DNA from: DSNY01 sp040752195
GTDB lineage: Bacteria; Pseudomonadota; Gammaproteobacteria; Burkholderiales; Burkholderiaceae_F
Direction: 5' to 3'
Assembly (NCBI GenBank): GCA_040752195.1
Contig: JBFMFC010000004.1
Coordinates: 62,001-126,000, forward strand
Length of the DNA: 64,000 nucleotides
Of the stretch, positions 11,252-19,911 are shown piece by piece. Every line of letters starts with the position of its first letter. The stretch's first letter is position 1. Position numbers and translations under genes: made by a program. A model generated the notes under the pieces. The model was not told where the DNA came from and made no database searches. It saw only the letters and a program-made list of their open reading frames with translations.

Positions 11252-12022
11252 ATGCAGACCGATCTGAACGAGAAAATCGCGCTCGTCACGGGCGCAAGCA
11301 GCGGGCTGGGCGCGCAGTTCGCGCGAACGCTGGCCGCCAACGGCGCGCTGGTCGTCCTCGCGGCGCGCCGCGTCGAGCGGCTCAAGGACTTGCGTGCCGA
11401 AATCGAGGCCGAAGGCGGCGCGGCCGATGTCGTGCCGATGGACGTCACCGACCTCGATTCGGTCGCCGCGGCGGTGGCCAAGATCGAGTCCGAAAACGGG
11501 CCCATCGACATCCTGATCAACAACTCGGGCGTGTCGACCACGCAGCGCCTCGTCGACGTGAGCGCGGTCGACTTCGACCACGTGTTCGGCACCAACGTCC
11601 GCGGCGCGTTCTTCGTCGCGCAGCAGGTCGCCAAGCGCATGATCGCGCGCTCGCGCCAGCAGCGCGACTTCCGCGGCCGGATCGTCAACATCGCATCGGT
11701 CGCCGGGCTGAAGGTCGTGCCGCAGATCGGGCTGTACTGCATGAGCAAGTCCGCGGTGATCCAGATGACGCGCGCGCAGGCGCTCGAATGGGGCCGCTAC
11801 GGCATCAACGTGAATGCGATCTGCCCCGGCTACATTCGCACCGAAATCAACGATGCGCACTGGGAAACCGAGGCCGGCCAGAAGCTGATCCAGATGCTGC
11901 CGCGCCGGCGCGTCGGCGCGCCGGCGGACCTCGATTCGGTGCTGCTGATGCTGGTGGCCGACGAGTCGCAATTCATCAACGGCGCGGTGGTCTCCGCCGA
12001 CGACGGGCTTTCGGTCACGTGA
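11252..12022 (+). CDS. SDR family oxidoreductase
   Basis: Classical short-chain dehydrogenase/reductase of 256 residues. It has TGASSGLG (about residues 14-21) for NAD(P) binding, NNSGV in place of NNAG, a catalytic serine in NIASVAG, and YCMSKSA as the YxxxK motif. The start at ATG 11252 follows GAAGGGCG by about 6 nt. An upstream in-frame ATG at 11216 has no such signal. The substrate is unknown. Its position next to a thioesterase and CoA-transferase makes a 3-hydroxyacyl-type substrate possible. Confidence 0.93.
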   Translation: MQTDLNEKIALVTGASSGLGAQFARTLAANGALVVLAARRVERLKDLRAEIEAEGGAADVVPMDVTDLDSVAAAVAKIESENGPIDILINNSGVSTTQRLVDVSAVDFDHVFGTNVRGAFFVAQQVAKRMIARSRQQRDFRGRIVNIASVAGLKVVPQIGLYCMSKSAVIQMTRAQALEWGRYGINVNAICPGYIRTEINDAHWETEAGQKLIQMLPRRRVGAPADLDSVLLMLVADESQFINGAVVSADDGLSVT

Positions 12023-12106
12023 TCCGTTGACCGAGATACCGTACGGCCCGATCAGGTCGGCGGGCAACAGACGCCGGATCGCGAACGAACCTGTCCCTCG
12101 CTTGCA

Positions 12107-12499
12107 ATGAAAGAGTTCAGCTGCGAAATCCCCTTGCGCTGGGGCGACATGGACGCCATGGCGCACCTGAACAACGTCCAGTACTTCCGCCTGATGGAGG
12201 AGGCGCGGATCCGCTGGTTCGCCCGGCTCGGCTTCCCGACGCTGCCGAGCGGCGAGGCGCCGATCCTGGCGCACGCCGCGTGCGATTTCGTCAAGGCGAT
12301 GACCTATCCGGGCACTGCGGTCGTCAAACAGATCGTCACGCGGGTCGGTCGCTCGAGCGTGGAGATGTCGATCGTCATCGAGCGCAGCGACGAGCCCGGC
12401 GTGGCCTACGCGACCGGCCGCACGGTCATCGTCTGGTACGACTATCGGGCGGGCAGGTCGGCGCCCTGGCCCGAGCACGTGCGCGCCGCGCTGGCCTGA
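12107..12499 (+). CDS. Acyl-CoA thioesterase, hotdog fold (YbgC/4HBT type)
   Basis: Small 130-residue hotdog thioesterase that probably hydrolyses acyl-CoA or hydroxybenzoyl-CoA-like esters. The diagnostic segment LRWGDMDAMAHLNNVQYF (residues 9-26) holds the catalytic aspartate and the asparagine pair that follows. It lies on the same strand as the SDR upstream and the CoA-transferase downstream, with 84 and 92 bp gaps, so shared function is plausible but co-transcription is not certain. Confidence 0.9.
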   Translation: MKEFSCEIPLRWGDMDAMAHLNNVQYFRLMEEARIRWFARLGFPTLPSGEAPILAHAACDFVKAMTYPGTAVVKQIVTRVGRSSVEMSIVIERSDEPGVAYATGRTVIVWYDYRAGRSAPWPEHVRAALA

Positions 12500-12509
12500 G
12501 CGCGCGCCG

Positions 12510-12515
12510 TAGAAT
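12510..12515 (+). promoter_or_regulatory. -10-like hexamer TAGAAT upstream of scoA
   Basis: TAGAAT followed by CGCGCC, 76 bp before the scoA GTG. The same TAnAAT-C-(C)GC context recurs before several genes in this window. No clear -35 hexamer is seen. Confidence 0.4.
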
Positions 12516-12591
12516 CGCGCCGAATTCGCCGGGACACGGCGCACCGCGCTGCCGCGTCCCGATCGCATCGCAAGTCCCGTTGGAGGTTTGT

Positions 12592-13302
12592 GTGAACAAG
12601 ATCTACCCCTCGGCCGCGGCGGCGCTGGCAGACGTGGTCAAGGACGGCCAAACGATCGCCGTCGGCGGCTTCGGGCTGTGCGGCATCCCGGAGGCGCTGA
12701 TCGAGGCATTGCGCGACTCGGGCGTGAAGAACCTGACCTGCGTCAGCAACAACGCCGGTGTGGACGGCTTCGGCCTCGGGCTGCTGCTGGCCACGCGGCA
12801 GATCAAGAAGATGATTTCGTCGTACGTCGGCGAGAACAAGGAGTTCGAGCGGCAGTACCTTGCGGGCGAACTGGAGCTGGAGTTCACGCCACAGGGAACG
12901 CTCGCCGAGCGGATGCGCGCCGGCGGCGCCGGGATCCCGGCATTCTTCACGCGGACCGGCGTGGGCACGATCGTCGCCCAGGGCAAGCCGACGATGGTGT
13001 TCGACGGTGTCTGGGGCAACCAGGAATACGTGATGGAGCGCTCGATCCGCGCCGACGTGTCGCTGGTCAAGGCGTGGAAAGCGGACAAGCAGGGCAACCT
13101 CGTCTACCGCAAGACCGCGCGCAACTTCAACCCGGTGGTGGCGATGTGCGGCAAGGTGACGATCGCCGAGGTCGAGCAGATCGTCGACAACGGCGAGATC
13201 GATCCGGATCACGTCCACACGCCCGGCATCTTCGTCAAGCGGCTCGTGCTGAATCCGAATCCGCAGAAGCGGATCGAGAACCGCACCGTCCGTCCGAAGT
13301 GA
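12592..13302 (+). CDS. scoA: 3-oxoacid CoA-transferase subunit A
   Basis: Alpha subunit of succinyl-CoA:3-ketoacid CoA-transferase, which activates acetoacetate with CoA from succinyl-CoA. It is 236 residues, with the CoA-binding GGFGLCGIPEALI around residues 22-34 and the family stretch FDGVWGNQEYVMER. The GTG start at 12592 is chosen because GGAGG lies 5 nt upstream. The B subunit follows 15 nt after the stop. It would join ketone-body or 3-hydroxybutyrate metabolism to the TCA cycle, which suits the 3-hydroxybutyryl-CoA expected from the mutase operon further on. Confidence 0.95.
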   Translation: MNKIYPSAAAALADVVKDGQTIAVGGFGLCGIPEALIEALRDSGVKNLTCVSNNAGVDGFGLGLLLATRQIKKMISSYVGENKEFERQYLAGELELEFTPQGTLAERMRAGGAGIPAFFTRTGVGTIVAQGKPTMVFDGVWGNQEYVMERSIRADVSLVKAWKADKQGNLVYRKTARNFNPVVAMCGKVTIAEVEQIVDNGEIDPDHVHTPGIFVKRLVLNPNPQKRIENRTVRPK

Positions 13303-13317
13303 ATTGGAGACACTGAC

Positions 13318-13968
13318 ATGCCTTGGACCAGGGAAGAGATGGCCGCCCGCGCGGCCCAGGAACTGAAGGACGGCTTCTACGTGAACCTCGGCATCGGCCT
13401 GCCGACGCTGGTGGCGAACTACATTCCGCCCGGCATCGACGTGATGCTGCAGTCGGAAAACGGCCTGCTCGGCATCGGCCCGTTCCCGACCGAGGACGAG
13501 ATCGACCCGGACCTGATCAACGCCGGCAAGCAGCTCGTCACCGCGCTGCCGGGATCGAGCTTCTTCTCGAGCGCGGACTCGTTCGCGATGATCCGCGGCG
13601 GCCACATCAACCTCGCGATCCTCGGCGCGATGCAGGTCAGCGACAAGGGCGACCTCGCCAACTGGATGATCCCGGGCAAGCTCGTCAAAGGCATGGGCGG
13701 CGCGATGGACCTGGTCTCGGGCGTGGAGCGCGTGATCGTGCTGATGGAGCACTGCGCGAAGAACGGCGAGCACAAGATCCTGCAGCAGTGCACGCTGCCG
13801 CTGACCGGCAAGGGCGTGGTCAATCGCATCATCACCGACCTCGGGGTCTTCGACGTGACGCCCGACGGGTTGAAGGCGGTCGAACTGGCGCCGGGGGTGA
13901 CACCGGACGAGGTGCGCGTGAAGACCGGCTGCCACGTGCATATGTCGCATCTGGTTGCCGCCGCCTGA
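13318..13968 (+). CDS. scoB: 3-oxoacid CoA-transferase subunit B
   Basis: Beta subunit of the 3-oxoacid CoA-transferase, 216 residues. It carries the active-site glutamate that forms the enzyme-CoA thioester in SENGLLGIGP (about E47), plus GGHINLAILGAMQVS and KLVKGMGGAMDLV. It is paired with scoA at a 15-nt gap, as in other bacteria. A Shine-Dalgarno (TTGGAGAC) precedes the ATG. Confidence 0.96.
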   Translation: MPWTREEMAARAAQELKDGFYVNLGIGLPTLVANYIPPGIDVMLQSENGLLGIGPFPTEDEIDPDLINAGKQLVTALPGSSFFSSADSFAMIRGGHINLAILGAMQVSDKGDLANWMIPGKLVKGMGGAMDLVSGVERVIVLMEHCAKNGEHKILQQCTLPLTGKGVVNRIITDLGVFDVTPDGLKAVELAPGVTPDEVRVKTGCHVHMSHLVAAA

Positions 13969-14125
13969 ACGGGTTTGCCGCGCCGCGCGTCGTGCTGCGC
14001 GCGACAGCGAATCCCCCCGTCTGCTTCGCAGCCGGTCTCCTCTGCCAGAGCGGGCCGGGCACCCCGTTTAATGTGCGCACGGGGACCTTCGGACTCCCGC
14101 TGACGTCGCACCTGCCTGCCAAGCG

Positions 14126-15067
14126 ATGAGCACCTCCAACCACTTCGGCGAACACGAGCACGGCGACAGCGCGTACACGCACCAGGCGCGGCCGCGCGGC
14201 GCGCAGCCGCTGGCGATCGCGGTCGCGCTGACGCTGGGCTACGCGTTCATCGAAGTGATCGGCGGCCTGTGGTCGGGTTCGCTCGCGCTGCTTGCCGACG
14301 CCGGCCACATGGCGACCGACTCGGCCGCGCTGCTGTTTGCGCTCGCCGCGAACATCATCGCGCGCAGGCCGGTGTCGGACCGCCACTCCTTCGGGCTGGC
14401 GCGGGTCGAGGTGATCGCCGCGTTCGTCAACGCGCTCGCGATGCTGGGCGTGGTCGCCTGGATCTTCTACGAGGCGATCGATCGCCTGCGCAGCCCCGTG
14501 CCGGTCAAAGGGCTCGGCGTGCTGGCGATCGCCAGCGTCGGGCTGCTGATCAACGTCGCGGTCGCGTGGGCGCTGTCGAGGGATCGGGACAACGTCAACA
14601 CGCGCGCCGCCCTGATCCACGTTCTGGGGGACCTGCTGGGATCGGTCGCCGCGATCGCCGCCGGTCTGATCATTCATTTCGGCGGGCCGCTGGTCGCCGA
14701 TCCGCTGCTGTCGATGTTCGTCGCGGCGCTGATCCTGCGCTCGACCTTCGGAGTTCTGCGCGAGACGACCTTCGTGCTGCTCGACAGCGTGCCGCACGGA
14801 GTCGACTATCACAAGGTCGGGCGGTCGCTCGCGCAGATCCCCGGCGTCCTGTCGGTCCACGATCTGCACGTGTGGTCGATGGTGCCCGGCCGCAGCGCGC
14901 TGTCGGCGCACGTGCTCGTCGACGACATGGAGCGCTGGCCGGTCGTGCTGCACCAGGCGCGCCACATCCTGCGCCGCGACTTCAACATCGACCACATCAC
15001 GCTGCAACCGGAGTGGCTGCGCAAGGACGTGCCCGACACGGCGATCCCGGTCAAGCGATCTTCCTGA
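14126..15067 (+). CDS. Cation diffusion facilitator (CzcD-like Zn2+/Cd2+/Co2+ exporter)
   Basis: Inner-membrane metal/proton antiporter of the CDF family, 313 residues. The N-terminus is His-rich (NHFGEHEHGDSAYTHQ). Six transmembrane helices follow, with the two transport-site HxxxD motifs of the zinc subgroup: DAGHMATD in helix 2 and HVLGD in helix 5. A cytoplasmic C-terminal domain follows (HDLHVWSMVPG). Its 3' end overlaps the converging gene by 17 bp. Metal preference is inferred from the HD-HD pattern. Confidence 0.94.
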   Translation: MSTSNHFGEHEHGDSAYTHQARPRGAQPLAIAVALTLGYAFIEVIGGLWSGSLALLADAGHMATDSAALLFALAANIIARRPVSDRHSFGLARVEVIAAFVNALAMLGVVAWIFYEAIDRLRSPVPVKGLGVLAIASVGLLINVAVAWALSRDRDNVNTRAALIHVLGDLLGSVAAIAAGLIIHFGGPLVADPLLSMFVAALILRSTFGVLRETTFVLLDSVPHGVDYHKVGRSLAQIPGVLSVHDLHVWSMVPGRSALSAHVLVDDMERWPVVLHQARHILRRDFNIDHITLQPEWLRKDVPDTAIPVKRSS

Positions 15068-15779
15068 CCAGCCACAGCGCGCCCATCAGCAAGGGCTGGT
15101 GGGCGAGGTAGACGGTCAGGCTCCAGACGCCGAGCAGGGCGAGCCAGCGCGGCGGCGCTTCGTTCAGGGCGCGCAGCGCCGGCGCGACCGAGAAGCCGCG
15201 CCGCTGCCACAGCGCGCCGAGCGCCACACCGATCAGCACCGCGCCGATCCACGGGAACAGCGGCACATAGTCCTCGGTGCGCGGTTTCACCGTCACGAAT
15301 CCGACGATGTTCAGCGGCGTCGGGTTGAACGCAGCGTCCTTCACCCACCATCCGAGCGCGATCGCCGCGCCGCCCAGCAGCAGGTTCCACGGCCCGAGGG
15401 CGACCAACGGGCGCGCCAGCACCAGCGCGACGGCGATGAAGTGCAGGATGCCGAACCACACATAGCGCGGCCCGAACACGAGCCAGGTGCCCGCGGACAC
15501 CAGCACCGCGGCACCTGCGATCTGCGCCCAACGCGACCAGAAGTCGCGCCACGCCGGCCTGTACGCGGTGCGCAGCACCAGGCTCACGCCGACCAGCAGC
15601 AGGAACTGCGTGACGATCGCCGTACGCCAGCCCACCCATGGCTGATCGCGCGTCATCGCGACCTTCACCCAGCCGAAGTAGTTCAGGTCGTAGATGAAGT
15701 GGTAGGCGATCATCTGCGCGACCGCGAAGCCGCGCAGCGCGTCGATCAGGGCGAGGCGGGGCGGCTTGCTCGACGACAT
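15051..15779 (-). CDS. DUF1624 family integral membrane protein (acyltransferase-like)
   Basis: Polytopic membrane protein of 242 residues, related to the heparan-alpha-glucosaminide N-acetyltransferase/DUF1624 group. It opens with RLALIDALRGFAVAQMIAYH, the diagnostic first helix with D-x-x-RG and a histidine. About seven hydrophobic segments follow, with LFPWIGAVLIGVALG near residue 170. The start at MSSSKPPR is chosen because upstream residues are Arg-rich non-protein-like sequence. The acceptor and donor are unknown. Its end overlaps the CDF gene by 17 bp tail to tail. Confidence 0.85.
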   Translation of the reverse strand: MSSSKPPRLALIDALRGFAVAQMIAYHFIYDLNYFGWVKVAMTRDQPWVGWRTAIVTQFLLLVGVSLVLRTAYRPAWRDFWSRWAQIAGAAVLVSAGTWLVFGPRYVWFGILHFIAVALVLARPLVALGPWNLLLGGAAIALGWWVKDAAFNPTPLNIVGFVTVKPRTEDYVPLFPWIGAVLIGVALGALWQRRGFSVAPALRALNEAPPRWLALLGVWSLTVYLAHQPLLMGALWLVRKIA

Positions 15780-15952
15780 CGGAAAGCGGGGAAAACGGGA
15801 CGGGCGCGCGTGGCAGATGGTACCCGCGCGCGTCCCCGGGCGATGCCGAAGATGGACGGGTCGGGCCGCGCGGCCTATCCTGATCGTCCGATGGCGCCGC
15901 GACCGGCGGCGATCGAACGTCGAACGGCACAGACCGGAGCGCATCTGACGCG

Positions 15953-16366
15953 ATGGACCCGACGGACTCCGCCCATGGCCGCTGCCAGTGCGGCGCGCTG
16001 CGGTTCTCGGTGCGTTTCCCGACCAAGTGGGTCGCGCACTGCCACTGCACGATGTGCCGGCGCGCGCACGGCGCGGCGTTCGTCACGTGGGTGGGCGCCG
16101 AGGATGCGTCGTTCGAGCTGGCCGATCCGGACGGCCTGCTGCGCTGGTATGCGTCGTCGCCGGGGGCGCAGCGCGGTTTCTGCTCGCGCTGCGGCAGCAT
16201 GCTGTTGTTCCGTTCGACGCGGTGGCCGGGCGAGATCCACGTCGTTCGCGCGAACTTCGACTCGCCGCTGGACCGCGAACCGCAGGCGCATGTGTTTTAC
16301 GACACGCGCGTGTCCTGGGTCGACACGAACGACAACTTGCCGAAGCGCCCGCCGCCGGCGAGCTGA
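15953..16366 (+). CDS. GFA family zinc-binding protein
   Basis: Glutathione-dependent formaldehyde-activating/CENP-V fold protein of 137 residues. The zinc ligands are visible as CQCGAL (residues 12-17), HCHCTMC (about 29-35) and CSRCGS (about 80-85). The family gets its name from a formaldehyde-glutathione enzyme, but most members are uncharacterised, so the fold is sure and the function is not. It is divergent from the DUF1624 gene, with 173 bp between them. Confidence 0.88.
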   Translation: MDPTDSAHGRCQCGALRFSVRFPTKWVAHCHCTMCRRAHGAAFVTWVGAEDASFELADPDGLLRWYASSPGAQRGFCSRCGSMLLFRSTRWPGEIHVVRANFDSPLDREPQAHVFYDTRVSWVDTNDNLPKRPPPAS

Positions 16367-16414
16367 CGTGTACCCAGGCGCGGGAAGACCGGCGTTCGCC
16401 GAACGCGTACGGCG

Positions 16415-16954
16415 TCAGAGCGCCGAGCGCAGCAGAGCGACGAGTTCGTCCAGGCGAGCCGCCCATTCGCGACGCCACAGCACCATCGCAGCGCCGACGG
16501 CGACCGCGAACGCGACGACGAGCGGCCGGCGCCAGCGCTGCCACGTGCGGCGCGCGGCGCTCGGCCGCTGGCGCTCGACCGCCGCTTCCTGCAGTTGCAC
16601 CTGCATGCGCAGCGCTTCGAGCGGTATGCGCATCGTCAGGTTCAGCGCAGAGACGACGAGCTGCTGCGGAAGCTTGCCGCGGACTTCCTTGGCGAGACCG
16701 AACGCGACCAGCCGCGCAGCGTTGCGCGGCGCGCGAGTTGCATCGACGCCGGGGTCGGCAGCGAGAATCTCGCGCAGCGTACGCGCGCCGTTGAATGCAG
16801 CCAGCAGCCGACGTTGCGGTCCGCTCAGGTTCAGTTGCGGCCTTTCGAGTTCGGCCTGGCCGCGCCGCGTGCGTTCGAGCGCGACGTCGAGCGGATCGGC
16901 GGGCGCCGCACTGGAAACGCCGAGCGCGTTGGGATCGACGGACATGGCCGGCAT
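16415..16954 (-). CDS. Hypothetical protein, winged-helix-like domain with C-terminal membrane anchor
   Basis: Product of 179 residues that I cannot assign. Residues about 40-92 (LNLSGPQRRLLAAFNGARTL, later AARLVAFGLAKEV) look like the small winged-helix tail found on some bacterial regulators. A basic stretch (RQRPSAARRTWQRWRR) is followed by a single hydrophobic helix at about 144-160 and a short charged C-terminus, so it is probably tail-anchored. No Shine-Dalgarno is clear at the ATG; M4 at 16945 is an alternative start. Codon use resembles that of its neighbours. Confidence 0.6.
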   Translation of the reverse strand: MPAMSVDPNALGVSSAAPADPLDVALERTRRGQAELERPQLNLSGPQRRLLAAFNGARTLREILAADPGVDATRAPRNAARLVAFGLAKEVRGKLPQQLVVSALNLTMRIPLEALRMQVQLQEAAVERQRPSAARRTWQRWRRPLVVAFAVAVGAAMVLWRREWAARLDELVALLRSAL

Positions 16955-17029
16955 GGGTTACGGGCAAAAACGGATGGATGATGCGCGGATCCTAGCGGTC
17001 GCGCCAGAGGATGCCGAGAGGCCGAACGG

Positions 17030-18154
17030 ATGAGGGTTTTCTTTCGGCAGCGCGTCAGAACCTGTCCTACAGGGCCGACAGGCGTCGCCGCCGGGGTCGA
17101 TCACGATCGACGACCGCGGCGCGCGTTGCCTGAAGTCGCTGCGCCGCGACCATCCGTGCTGCGCGGCGGCGCGGGTGCGCTCGCAGCGGCTGCGCTGCTG
17201 TCCGTCGCCGGCGCGTCGTCCGCTTTCGACCTGCAGGGTCATCGCGGTGCGCGCGGGCTCGCGCCGGAGAACACCTTGGCGGCCTTTCGCGCGGCGCTGG
17301 CGATCGGCGTGACGACGATCGAGACCGATCTGGCGATGACGAAGGACGGCGCGCTCGTGCTGGCGCACGATCCGCGCCTGAACGCGGCGCTCGTGCGCGA
17401 CGCCGACGGCCGCTGGCTCGCGGCGGACGGGCCTGCGATCCGCGCTCTGACGTTGGACGAGTTGCGACGCTACGACGTCGGCCGGCTCAATCCCGAGCAC
17501 CGCTACGCTCGCCAGTGGCCGCATCAGCGCCCCGCGGACGGCGAACGCATACCGACGCTGGCGCAGCTGATCGAACTGGTGAAGGCGAGCGGCGCGCCGG
17601 TGCGGCTGAACGTCGAGACCAAGGTCGCACCGAACGACCCGGACACGCCCGAGCCGGCGCTTTTCGCGCGGGCGGTCGTCGAGTCATTGCGCCGCTCCGG
17701 CATGGCCGAACGGGCGACGATCCAGTCGTTCGACTGGCGCACGCTGCTCGAGGTCAAGCGCATCGCGCCCGAGATCGACACGGCGTGCCTGACGATCGAG
17801 GCCGAGACGTTCGACACGGTGCGCGCGGATGCGAGCGGCGCGTCGCCGTGGCACGCCGGGCTGAAGCGCGCGGACCATGGCGAATCGCTGCCACGGCTGG
17901 TCAAGGCGGCAGGCTGCGGAACGTGGTCGATGTATTGGCGCAACCTCACCCCGGCGCTCGCCGCCGAGGCGAAGGCGCTCGGACTGAAGCTGCTGCCGTG
18001 GACGGTGAACGAAGCGGCCGCGATGGCGCGACTGATCGACCTGGGGGTGGACGGAATCATCACGGACTACCCCGACCGCCTGCGCGCCGTGCTGGCCGAG
18101 CGGGGCATGGCGCTGCCCCAACCGGCGACCGCGGCGCCGGCGTCGTTTCGCTGA
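17030..18154 (+). CDS. Glycerophosphodiester phosphodiesterase (GlpQ/UgpQ family), probably secreted
   Basis: Hydrolyses glycerophosphodiesters to glycerol-3-phosphate and an alcohol. The TIM-barrel catalytic motifs are GHRGARGLAPENT, IETDLAMTKDG and LAHDPRL, with WTVNEAAAMARLIDLGVDGI near the end. A hydrophobic signal-like segment (AGALAAAALLSVAGASSA) lies at about residues 47-65, so the first 40 Arg/Pro-rich residues are suspect. GTG at 17156 or TTG at 17126 would give a normal signal peptide. I keep 17030 because GAGAGG lies 8 nt before it. Confidence 0.88.
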   Translation: MRVFFRQRVRTCPTGPTGVAAGVDHDRRPRRALPEVAAPRPSVLRGGAGALAAAALLSVAGASSAFDLQGHRGARGLAPENTLAAFRAALAIGVTTIETDLAMTKDGALVLAHDPRLNAALVRDADGRWLAADGPAIRALTLDELRRYDVGRLNPEHRYARQWPHQRPADGERIPTLAQLIELVKASGAPVRLNVETKVAPNDPDTPEPALFARAVVESLRRSGMAERATIQSFDWRTLLEVKRIAPEIDTACLTIEAETFDTVRADASGASPWHAGLKRADHGESLPRLVKAAGCGTWSMYWRNLTPALAAEAKALGLKLLPWTVNEAAAMARLIDLGVDGIITDYPDRLRAVLAERGMALPQPATAAPASFR

Positions 18155-18183
18155 AGCTCGGCTCATCGTCGCAGCGCCTTGCG

Positions 18184-18189
18184 TATACT
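18184..18189 (+). promoter_or_regulatory. -10-like hexamer TATACT upstream of pyrG
   Basis: GTATACTGCCGC lies 55 bp before the pyrG ATG, just after the glpQ-like gene ends. No good -35 match is visible, so this is only a candidate. Confidence 0.4.
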
Positions 18190-18243
18190 GCCGCTTTACC
18201 GGTAACGCGCGCGCTGCGACAACGCAGGCGGCACCCTACGAAC

Positions 18244-19911
18244 ATGACGAAATACGTCTTCGTTACCGGTGGCGTCGTGTCCTCCCTCGGCAAGGGCATC
18301 GCCGCCGCCTCGCTCGCTGCGATCCTCGAATCGCGCGGCCTCAAAGTCACCCTGATCAAGCTCGATCCCTACATCAACGTCGATCCGGGAACGATGTCGC
18401 CGTTTCAGCACGGCGAGGTGTTCGTCACCGAGGACGGCGCGGAAACGGACCTCGACCTCGGTCACTACGAGCGCTTCATCTCCGCGAAGATGAAGCGCGT
18501 GAACAACTTCACGACCGGACAGATCTACGAGTCGGTGATCAAGAAGGAGCGGCGCGGCGAATACCTCGGCAAAACGGTGCAGGTGATCCCGCACATCACG
18601 AACGAGATCCAGGAATTCATCGAGCGCGGCGCCAAGGCGGCCTGGGACGGCAAGACCGACGTGGCGATCGTCGAGATCGGCGGCACCGTCGGCGACATCG
18701 AGTCGCTGCCTTTCGTCGAGGCGGCGCGCCAGATGAGCCTGCGGCTCGGGCGCGGGTCGTGCTGCTTCGTGCACCTGACGCTGGTGCCCTTCATCCCGTC
18801 GGCCGGCGAACTGAAGACCAAGCCGACCCAGCACAGCGTGCAGAAGCTGCGCGAGATCGGCATCTCGCCGGACGTGCTGCTGTGCCGCGCCGACCGCCCG
18901 ATCCCGGAGGAGGAGCGCGCGAAGATCTCGCTGTTCTCGAACGTCCCGCTGAACGCGGTGATCTCGGTGTGGGACGTCGACTCGATCTACAAGGTGCCGT
19001 CGATGCTGCACAAGCAGGGGCTCGACGAGATCGTCTGTTTTGCGCTGGGCATCGTGTCGCGGCCGGCCGATCTGTCGGCCTGGGACAAGCTCGTCTACGC
19101 GCTCGAGCACCCCGAGCACGAGGTCCGCATCGGCATGGTCGGCAAGTACGTCGACCTCTCGGATTCGTACAAGTCGCTGAACGAGGCGCTGACGCACGCG
19201 GGCATCCATACCCGCACGCGCGTGACGATCGAGTACGTCGACTCGGAGCAGATCGAGCGCGAGGGCACGGCCGTGCTGAAGAACCTCGATGCGATCCTCG
19301 TGCCGGGCGGATTCGGCAAGCGCGGCACCGAGGGCAAGATCAAGGCGATCCAGTTTGCGCGTGAGAACAAGGTGCCGTACCTGGGCATCTGCCTCGGCAT
19401 GCAATTGGCGACGATCGAGTTCGCGCGCAACGTGTGCGGACTGGCAGGTGCGAACTCGACCGAGTTCGATCCGGACACGCCGCACCCGGTGGTCGCGCTG
19501 ATCACCGAGTGGATGGATCGCACCGGGCGCATCGAGCGGCGCAGCGACAAGTCGGATCTCGGCGGAACGATGCGGCTCGGCGCACAGCGCGTGCCAGTCG
19601 AGCCGGGGACGCTCGCTTACCGGATCTACGGACCGGAGGTCAACGAGCGGCACCGGCATCGCTACGAGGTGAACAACGTCTACGTTCCGCAGCTCGAAGC
19701 GAAGGGCCTGAAGATCTCCGCGCGCACGCCGAGCGAGAACCTGCCGGAGATGATGGAGCTGCCCGGGCATCCGTTCTTCTTCGGCGTGCAGTTCCACCCC
19801 GAGTTCACGTCGACGCCGCGCGCCGGCCATCCGCTGTTCAAGGCCTACGTCGAGGCGGCGCTCGCCTACCGGCAGGCGATGAGCGGCGCGGCGCTGCAGA
19901 AGGTCGCGTGA
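18244..19911 (+). CDS. pyrG: CTP synthase
   Basis: Makes CTP from UTP, ATP and glutamine. It is 555 residues. The N-terminal synthetase domain opens with the P-loop segment FVTGGVVSSLGKGIAAAS. The C-terminal glutamine amidotransferase domain holds the nucleophilic cysteine in GICLGMQLA and the FHPEF His-Glu pair. The ATG at 18244 gives the family's N-terminus MTKYVFVTGG. It heads pyrG-kdsA-DUF1330-eno-ftsB; its TGA overlaps the kdsA ATG by 1 nt. Confidence 0.99.
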   Translation: MTKYVFVTGGVVSSLGKGIAAASLAAILESRGLKVTLIKLDPYINVDPGTMSPFQHGEVFVTEDGAETDLDLGHYERFISAKMKRVNNFTTGQIYESVIKKERRGEYLGKTVQVIPHITNEIQEFIERGAKAAWDGKTDVAIVEIGGTVGDIESLPFVEAARQMSLRLGRGSCCFVHLTLVPFIPSAGELKTKPTQHSVQKLREIGISPDVLLCRADRPIPEEERAKISLFSNVPLNAVISVWDVDSIYKVPSMLHKQGLDEIVCFALGIVSRPADLSAWDKLVYALEHPEHEVRIGMVGKYVDLSDSYKSLNEALTHAGIHTRTRVTIEYVDSEQIEREGTAVLKNLDAILVPGGFGKRGTEGKIKAIQFARENKVPYLGICLGMQLATIEFARNVCGLAGANSTEFDPDTPHPVVALITEWMDRTGRIERRSDKSDLGGTMRLGAQRVPVEPGTLAYRIYGPEVNERHRHRYEVNNVYVPQLEAKGLKISARTPSENLPEMMELPGHPFFFGVQFHPEFTSTPRAGHPLFKAYVEAALAYRQAMSGAALQKVA

